Source: Candidatus Scatomorpha stercoravium (GTDB lineage Bacteria; Bacillota; Clostridia; Oscillospirales; Oscillospiraceae). Taken from it: a DNA stretch of 11,629 nt. Below, piece after piece: positions 7,147-11,629 of the stretch. Where the stretch lies: NCBI GenBank assembly GCA_018716005.1, contig DVKN01000217.1, forward strand, positions 1 through 11,629, given 5' to 3'. Both the position numbers and the translations under genes were made by a program. Below the pieces are notes generated by a model. The model did no database searches. It was not told where the DNA came from and saw nothing but the letters and a program-made list of their open reading frames with translations. Positions within the stretch are counted from its first letter, which is position 1. Each line of letters opens with the position of its first letter.

Positions 7147-7608
7147 TCAGAATTTGAAGAGGTTCAGGCCAATCTCGTCGGAGAATTCGCGCCCGACCTC
7201 GCCGTCTATGACGTCGACAATCATCTCGGCTGTGGCGCTTATGACTGCGCGGTTGAGGTGGCCGGAGTAGCAGACGCCGGGCTCGCGCTCGTCGAAGGAG
7301 AGGTGGCCGGGCTTGAGCGCCGCGTTGCCTATGACGGCGTGCAGGTGCAGGTAGGGCTTGCCGTCCTGCCGGGAGAGGTTGCCGGTGACGGAGGCGAGCT
7401 CATAGTCGGTGTGGGCGTAGCGGTTCTGGATGTACTCCTTCGTCTTCGTCTTGAAAACGCCGAGGGTGATGTCGCGGCTCGCGCCGATGCCGCTCACGGC
7501 GGCGAGGCGGATGTTTTCCTTATCGGCGAGCTCAATGAGCTTCTCGCAGAGCTCCTCCCCGCGCTCAAGGCGGACGACTATCTTGTCTCCGAATCTGCGG
7601 TACTCCAT
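7147..7608 (-). CDS. PPC-domain (DUF296) DNA-binding-type protein
   Basis: A 153-aa protein consisting of one PPC domain, the fold shared by plant AT-hook proteins and small bacterial proteins that form trimers with a metal site. Landmarks are LAAVSGIGASRDITLGVF (35-52), ELASVTGNLSR (70-80), YLHLHAVIGN (86-95) and SGHLNRAVISATAEMIV (115-131). His88, His90 and His117 are candidates for the metal-binding histidines. There is no AT-hook, so DNA binding is a name inherited from homologues rather than shown here. The ribosome site AAAAGGAGGAACAAC is excellent. The gene lies 53 nt after metG in the same direction and probably shares its transcript; a strong terminator follows. Its role is unknown. 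Confidence 0.88.
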   Translation of the reverse strand: MEYRRFGDKIVVRLERGEELCEKLIELADKENIRLAAVSGIGASRDITLGVFKTKTKEYIQNRYAHTDYELASVTGNLSRQDGKPYLHLHAVIGNAALKPGHLSFDEREPGVCYSGHLNRAVISATAEMIVDVIDGEVGREFSDEIGLNLFKF

Positions 7609-7642
7609 GTTGTTCCTCCTTTTGCTAATTGATTATTACTGC

Positions 7643-7657
7643 CGGCCGCTTCGGCCG
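7643..7657 (-). promoter_or_regulatory. Small GC stem-loop between metG and the PPC gene
   Basis: CGGCC and GGCCG arms with a 5-nt loop lie 4 nt after the metG stop codon, with no U-run behind them. It probably marks the intercistronic boundary rather than terminating transcription. Confidence 0.35.
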
Positions 7658-7661
7658 AGTT

Positions 7662-9629
7662 TCAGCAGAGCTTCGCGCCGGCGGGGATGGAGTCGTCGAG
7701 AATGAGCAGCTTCACGACCTCCTCGCCCTTCTCCTTGTGGACGGCGGAGATGAGCATTCCGTTACTCTCCTGGCCCATCATCTTGCGCGGCGGGAGGTTC
7801 ACGATGGCGACGAGGGTCTTGCCCACGAGGTCCTCGGGCTGATACCACTTGTGTATGCCGGAGAGGATCTGGCGGTCCGTGCCGGTGCCGTCGTCGAGGA
7901 CGAACTTGAGGAGCTTGTCCGACTTCTTCACGGCCTCGCAGCTCTTGACCTTGACGACGCGGAAGTCCGACTTGCAGAAGGTGTCGAAGTCCACGTGCTC
8001 CGTGAGCTGGGGCTCGAGCTCAATGGGCGGCAGGGCGGCCCTGCGGGCCTCCTCCTCGAGCTTCTCGAGCTCGGCGAGCTCCTTATTCATGTCTATGCGC
8101 GGGAAGAGCGTCTCGCCCTTCTGAACAGCGACCTCGGCGGGCAGCGCGCCCCACTCTCCCGCGGCCTCCCAGGTGCGGAGCCCGGCGGGGACGCCGAGCT
8201 GGTCGGCGGCCTTCGCGGTGCTCTCGGGCATGAAGGGGGTCAGCAGCTGCGTGCAGATGCGCAGGGCCTCGAGCAGGTTGTACATGACCGTGGCGAGGCG
8301 GGCGCGCTTGGCCTCGTCCTTCGCGAGGATCCAGGGCGCGGTCTCGTCTATATACTTGTTGGCGCGGGAGACGACCTTGAAGACCTCCTCCAGCGCGGCC
8401 TGGGTCTGGAAGGCGTCCATGAGCTTCTCGTACTTGCCGCGCAGCTCGCCGGCCATGGTGTTGAGCTCGCAGTCGGAGTCCTCCGCCTCGCGCTCCGCGG
8501 GCAGGACGCCGCCGAAGTACTTTATGACCATCGCGACGGTGCGGCTCAGGAGGTTGCCGTAGTCGTTGGCGAGGTCGGAGTTAATGCGGCTTATGAGCAG
8601 CTCGTTGGAGAAGTTGCCGTCGGAGCCGAGCGGGAACTCGCGCATGAGGAAGTACCTGAGCGCGTCCACGCCGAAGCGGCCGGCGAGGATATAGGGGTCG
8701 ACGACGTTGCCCTTGGACTTCGACATCTTGCCGCCGCCGAGCAGCAGCCAGCCGTGGCCGAAGACCTTCTTCGGGAGCGGTGCGCCGACGCTCATGAGCA
8801 TGGCCGGCCAGATAATGGAGTGGAAGCGGACTATCTCCTTGCCCACCATGTGGACGTCGGCGGGCCAGTACTTCTCCAGGCCGTCGCGCTCCTCGTTCAT
8901 GTAGCCGAGGGCGGTCATGTAGTTGAAGAGGGCGTCGACCCAGACGTAGACGACGTGGCCCGGGTCAAAGTCGACGGGCACGCCCCACTTGAAGCTCGTG
9001 CGGGAGACACAGAGGTCCTCGAGGCCGGGGTCGATGAAGTTCTTAATCATCTCGTTGACGCGGCTCGCGGGCTCGAGGAATTCGCCGGAGAGCAGCAGCT
9101 CCCTCACGGGCTCGGCGTACTTGCTGAGCTTGAAGAAGTAGGCCTCCTCCTCGGCGTACTTGACGGGGCGGCCGCAGTCCGGGCACTTGCCGTCCACGAG
9201 CTGGCTCTCGGTCCAGAAGCTCTCGCAGGGGGTGCAGTACATGCCGGAGTACTTGCCCTTATAGATGTCGCCGTTATCGTACATCTTCTTGAAGATGCGC
9301 TGCACGGCCTTGACGTGGTAGCCGTCGGTGGTGCGGATGAAGCGGTCGTTGGAGATGTTCATCAGCTTCCAGAGGTCGAGGATGCCGCCGGGGCCCTCGA
9401 CTATGCGGTCGACGAACTCCTGGGGCGTGCAGCCGGCCTCCCTGGCCTTCTCCTCTATCTTCTGGCCGTGCTCGTCGGTGCCGGTGAGGAACATGACGTC
9501 ATAGCCGCACATGCGCTTGTAGCGCGCTATAGTGTCCGTCGCGACGGTGCAGTAGGTGTGGCCTATGTGCAGCTTGTCCGACGGGTAGTAGATGGGTGTG
9601 GTGATATAAAACTTGCCCTTGTCGCTCAT
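7662..9629 (-). CDS. metG: Methionyl-tRNA synthetase
   Basis: This enzyme charges tRNA-Met and initiator tRNA with methionine using ATP, in the cytosol. The 655-aa length is normal for the long bacterial form. The class I signatures are HIGH (21-24) and KMSKS (301-305). Between them a zinc knuckle has C132, C135, C149 and C152, in CTPC and CPDC pairs. The helical anticodon domain follows. A C-terminal EMAP/Trbp111-like tRNA-binding domain begins around residue 555 (FDTFCKSDFRVVKVKSCEAV) and runs to GAKLC, as in homodimeric Firmicutes MetG. ATG 9629 is preceded by GGAGG at 12 nt, slightly long but the only sensible site. It leads an operon with the PPC gene. Isoleucine codons are mainly ATC (16 of 31) with ATA at 10 of 31, suggesting high expression. 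Confidence 0.98.
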   Translation of the reverse strand: MSDKGKFYITTPIYYPSDKLHIGHTYCTVATDTIARYKRMCGYDVMFLTGTDEHGQKIEEKAREAGCTPQEFVDRIVEGPGGILDLWKLMNISNDRFIRTTDGYHVKAVQRIFKKMYDNGDIYKGKYSGMYCTPCESFWTESQLVDGKCPDCGRPVKYAEEEAYFFKLSKYAEPVRELLLSGEFLEPASRVNEMIKNFIDPGLEDLCVSRTSFKWGVPVDFDPGHVVYVWVDALFNYMTALGYMNEERDGLEKYWPADVHMVGKEIVRFHSIIWPAMLMSVGAPLPKKVFGHGWLLLGGGKMSKSKGNVVDPYILAGRFGVDALRYFLMREFPLGSDGNFSNELLISRINSDLANDYGNLLSRTVAMVIKYFGGVLPAEREAEDSDCELNTMAGELRGKYEKLMDAFQTQAALEEVFKVVSRANKYIDETAPWILAKDEAKRARLATVMYNLLEALRICTQLLTPFMPESTAKAADQLGVPAGLRTWEAAGEWGALPAEVAVQKGETLFPRIDMNKELAELEKLEEEARRAALPPIELEPQLTEHVDFDTFCKSDFRVVKVKSCEAVKKSDKLLKFVLDDGTGTDRQILSGIHKWYQPEDLVGKTLVAIVNLPPRKMMGQESNGMLISAVHKEKGEEVVKLLILDDSIPAGAKLC

Positions 9630-9685
9630 TTCAACTGTTAACCTCCAATGTACGGAGCTCTCACTCCCGGTTTCCGAATATCTAT

Positions 9686-9712
9686 ATTATAACAAAGTAA
9701 TCCTCTAGTCAA
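9686..9712 (-). promoter_or_regulatory. Promoter of metG
   Basis: On the minus strand TTGACT (9712-9707) is followed by TATAAT (9691-9686) with a 15-nt spacer. The overlapping TAATAT gives 17 nt. This AT-rich island in GC-rich DNA lies about 57 nt upstream of the metG start. The leader to 9630 shows only a weak GGAG/CTCC hairpin and no T-box features. Confidence 0.7.
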
Positions 9713-9752
9713 GCTCCTGAGGCCCGCTTTCTTCCTCCGCGGCGAAAGAAAA

Positions 9753-9776
9753 CCGCCCGGCAGCTCTGCCGGGCGG
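9753..9776 (-). terminator. Intrinsic terminator of the VanW-family gene
   Basis: A stem of CCGCCCGGCA/TGCCGGGCGG (10 bp) with a GCTC loop is followed on the minus strand by TTTTCTTT. It lies 27 nt after the stop of the VanW-family gene and upstream of the metG promoter, so it insulates the two units. Confidence 0.85.
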
Positions 9777-9803
9777 CTCATATGCTCTTTTCGGGCGCCT
9801 GGC

Positions 9804-11629
9804 TCAGCTCCCCGCCTCCGGGTCGTCGGGCGCGGGCGGCTCCGCGGAGGGCGAAGGTGCCGGCGTCGGAGAGGGCGTCGGGCTCGGGGTCGGGTAGACG
9901 ATGTCCTCCTCGTGGTAGTGGTACTCGCTGTTGGCCTCGAGGGTGCGGCTTATGAGGTTCCCGTCGGCGTCGTAGACGCAGCGGTGGGTCTGGGCGCGGT
10001 AGCCGGTCGGGGTCTCGGGGTATTGGGGATTGCCGTAGACGTAGCCGGTGACGGCGTGCTCCATGACGACGTAGCTCCCGTCGGTGTTCGTGCCGACGAT
10101 ATGCACGCTCACGGTGTTGCTCGCGCGGTCCACGCTCGCCTCTATGCGCACGGGCCAGTCGCGGTTATTGGTGAAGCGGAACTCGGGCCCGCCCCAGCTC
10201 ACCGTGGCGTCGAGGCCCGCGGGGAGGTAGGCCACGGGGAAGTAATGGCAGCTGCGTATGTCTATTTGGAGGTTCGCGAGCAGCGCGGCGTAGTAGAGCG
10301 CGCTGGACACCTGGCAGATGCCGCCGCCGACCTCCTGCACGACCTGGCCGCCGGAATAGGCCCCGGCGGGCTTGTAGCCGCGCGCCTCGGTGCGCTGTCC
10401 GAGAGCCTTGTTGTAGTCGAACTGCTCGCCGGGCATGAGCACAATCCCGTCGATGGCCGCGGCGGCGAGCTCGACGTTGGTTATGCGGTTCGCCGTGCTG
10501 CCGGAGAGGCTGGTGACAACCGGGTCGCCGAGGCCGTCGGCGAAGAGCATCTCCCCGAGCTGCTCGGTCGTGTACTCGGGCTCGGTTATCTCGCAGGGTA
10601 TCTCGACGGTTTCGCCGGGGGCGGCGGCGTCCCAGAGCCGGCCCGCCTCGGCCTTGTCGAAGTCCACGCCGGTGACGGAGGGGATTATCTCGTCCGTCTC
10701 GGGGTCGTATTCCGCGCTCTCAGCCTCATGGCAGAGGCTCTCGTACAGGCTGTCCACGTCCAGCTCCGCGCCCTCGGCCTCGCCGGGGGTATATTCGAGC
10801 GGGCCGTAGCGCCGCTCGGCGAGGGCGGAGCAGATGCTCTCCGTGAGCGCCGCGGTGTCTATCCCCAGGTCCTGCGCGCCCTTTACGACGCGTATCACGG
10901 CGTCCTCCTCGTCGAGCTCGACGCCGCCCGTCTTGAGGTCGCTGAGCGTGTCGCGCACGGCCTTCTCGACCAGGCCCGCGACGGCGGCCTCGTCGACCTT
11001 TATCTCGACCTCGGCGCTGCCGCCGCTCACGAGGCAGCGCAGCCAGCGCCCGAGGCAGGCAAAGATATTGCCCTCGTGGCAGTAGTCGTAGGCCGTCTGC
11101 GCGGCCTGCTCGGCCGTGACGGAGGCCCCCGCCTCAGCGGCGGTGACCGTGAGCGTATGCCCCGCCGCGAGGGAGACGGTGACGGTCTCGTTCTCGTTCG
11201 TCCAGCCGCCGGTCTCGAGCTCATAGGCGGCCTCGGTGACGGTCATGCCGCCGAGCTCCGTCCCGCCGAGGGTGACGTTGGGGTATATTGTGTCCGTCCC
11301 GGAGATATAGAAGGCAAAGGCCGTGACGCCGGCGGCGAGCGCCAGGATCACGCACACGGCGGCTATGGCCGCCCTCTTCCCCGCCCCGGAGCGGCGCTTT
11401 TCCAGGCGGGCGGCGGCCTGAGACTTCGCCGGCGCGGCCTTGGGGGCGGCGCCGCGGGCGGATTTCTCCCGCTCCCTGCGGGCCTTCGCCTCGGCCTTGA
11501 CCTCGGCGTAGGTGCGCTGCTCCGTATATTCGCGGCGGGCCTCGCTGCGGGCCTTATCCGCCCTCTTGCGCGCCTGGCTGCGCGCCTTTTCCGCCTTCGC
11601 GGCGCTGACGGGCTCGAAGTCCGCCGTAT
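9804..11629 (-). CDS. VanW-family cell-envelope protein, 5' end outside the window
   Basis: At least 607 aa are encoded; the start lies beyond the right edge. The frame is open without a stop to position 11627, so the GTG at 11357 is only an internal valine. The visible part begins with about 85 cytoplasmic residues rich in Lys, Arg, Glu and Ala (for example KAEKARSQARKRADKARSEA), probably helical. One transmembrane helix follows (about 85-109), then an extracytoplasmic region with YoaR/PG_binding_4-like repeats. The VanW core comes next, around 372-500: TSLSGSTANRITNVELAAAA, MPGEQFDYNKALGQRT, GYKPAGAYSGG, and the hallmark EVGGGICQVSSALYYAAL. The tail is Pro/Ser/Thr-rich (TPSPTPSPTPAPSP). VanW proteins occur near vancomycin-resistance genes but are widespread in Clostridia without them, so the name does not imply resistance. 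A cell-wall role is likely, the reaction unknown. Confidence 0.93.
   Translation of the reverse strand, partial: TADFEPVSAAKAEKARSQARKRADKARSEARREYTEQRTYAEVKAEAKARREREKSARGAAPKAAPAKSQAAARLEKRRSGAGKRAAIAAVCVILALAAGVTAFAFYISGTDTIYPNVTLGGTELGGMTVTEAAYELETGGWTNENETVTVSLAAGHTLTVTAAEAGASVTAEQAAQTAYDYCHEGNIFACLGRWLRCLVSGGSAEVEIKVDEAAVAGLVEKAVRDTLSDLKTGGVELDEEDAVIRVVKGAQDLGIDTAALTESICSALAERRYGPLEYTPGEAEGAELDVDSLYESLCHEAESAEYDPETDEIIPSVTGVDFDKAEAGRLWDAAAPGETVEIPCEITEPEYTTEQLGEMLFADGLGDPVVTSLSGSTANRITNVELAAAAIDGIVLMPGEQFDYNKALGQRTEARGYKPAGAYSGGQVVQEVGGGICQVSSALYYAALLANLQIDIRSCHYFPVAYLPAGLDATVSWGGPEFRFTNNRDWPVRIEASVDRASNTVSVHIVGTNTDGSYVVMEHAVTGYVYGNPQYPETPTGYRAQTHRCVYDADGNLISRTLEANSEYHYHEEDIVYPTPSPTPSPTPAPSPSAEPPAPDDPEAGS

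Noticed and set aside
7629..9641. Plus-strand frame of 670 codons opposite metG
   Set aside because: It is antisense to an unmistakable metG and reads as biased Val/Leu/Glu/Ala sequence without motifs.
9630..9752. Possible T-box or other riboswitch ahead of metG
   Set aside because: The leader after the promoter is only about 50 nt, with no specifier stem, T-box sequence or antiterminator.
9804..11629. Vancomycin resistance determinant
   Set aside because: VanW-family proteins are common without van genes; no vanA/B/H/X/R/S homologue is present in the window.

Overview
The window is GC-rich DNA from a low-redundancy bacterial chromosome, most likely a Clostridia member (Oscillospiraceae-like). 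The evidence is a Firmicutes-type MetG with a C-terminal tRNA-binding domain, a lipoprotein ABC receptor, a VanW-family wall protein with a Thr/Pro/Ser tail, strong AGGAGG ribosome binding sites, and frequent AUA isoleucine codons despite the high GC content. This placement is inference from gene content; no rRNA is present. Nothing points to a phage, plasmid, insertion sequence or CRISPR array.

Layout. (a) 1-2072, minus strand: an ABC importer operon read as permease, ATPase, then substrate-binding lipoprotein, the last cut by the window edge. (b) 2073-2195: a gene-free spacer with two GC-rich stem-loops and an AT-rich imperfect palindrome. (c) 2196-4851, minus: a rhomboid-fold membrane protein lacking the catalytic residues and carrying a C-terminal Cys/His cluster, followed 31 nt later by a membrane-anchored PQQ-like beta-propeller protein. 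(d) 4852-4993: a divergent promoter region. (e) 4994-7102, plus: a DUF2461 protein, a macro-domain ADP-ribose hydrolase of YmdB type and an RluA-family pseudouridine synthase, the last two overlapping by GTGA. (f) 7104-7134: a terminator at the convergent junction. (g) 7147-9629, minus: metG followed by a PPC-domain (DUF296) gene, with a good promoter in front of metG. (h) 9753-9776: a terminator, then 9804 to the right edge, minus: a VanW-family protein whose frame runs off the window.

Most genes are household or envelope functions: substrate import, methionyl-tRNA charging, RNA modification, ADP-ribose processing and cell-wall-associated proteins. No complete novel system is evident. The points most worth a second look are the protease-dead rhomboid/zinc protein paired with a beta-propeller, the macro-domain/pseudouridine-synthase operon, the mis-called starts (TTG for the permease, off-window for the VanW protein), stem-loops that sit on or next to stop codons inside operons, and a sharp difference in AUA codon use between genes.
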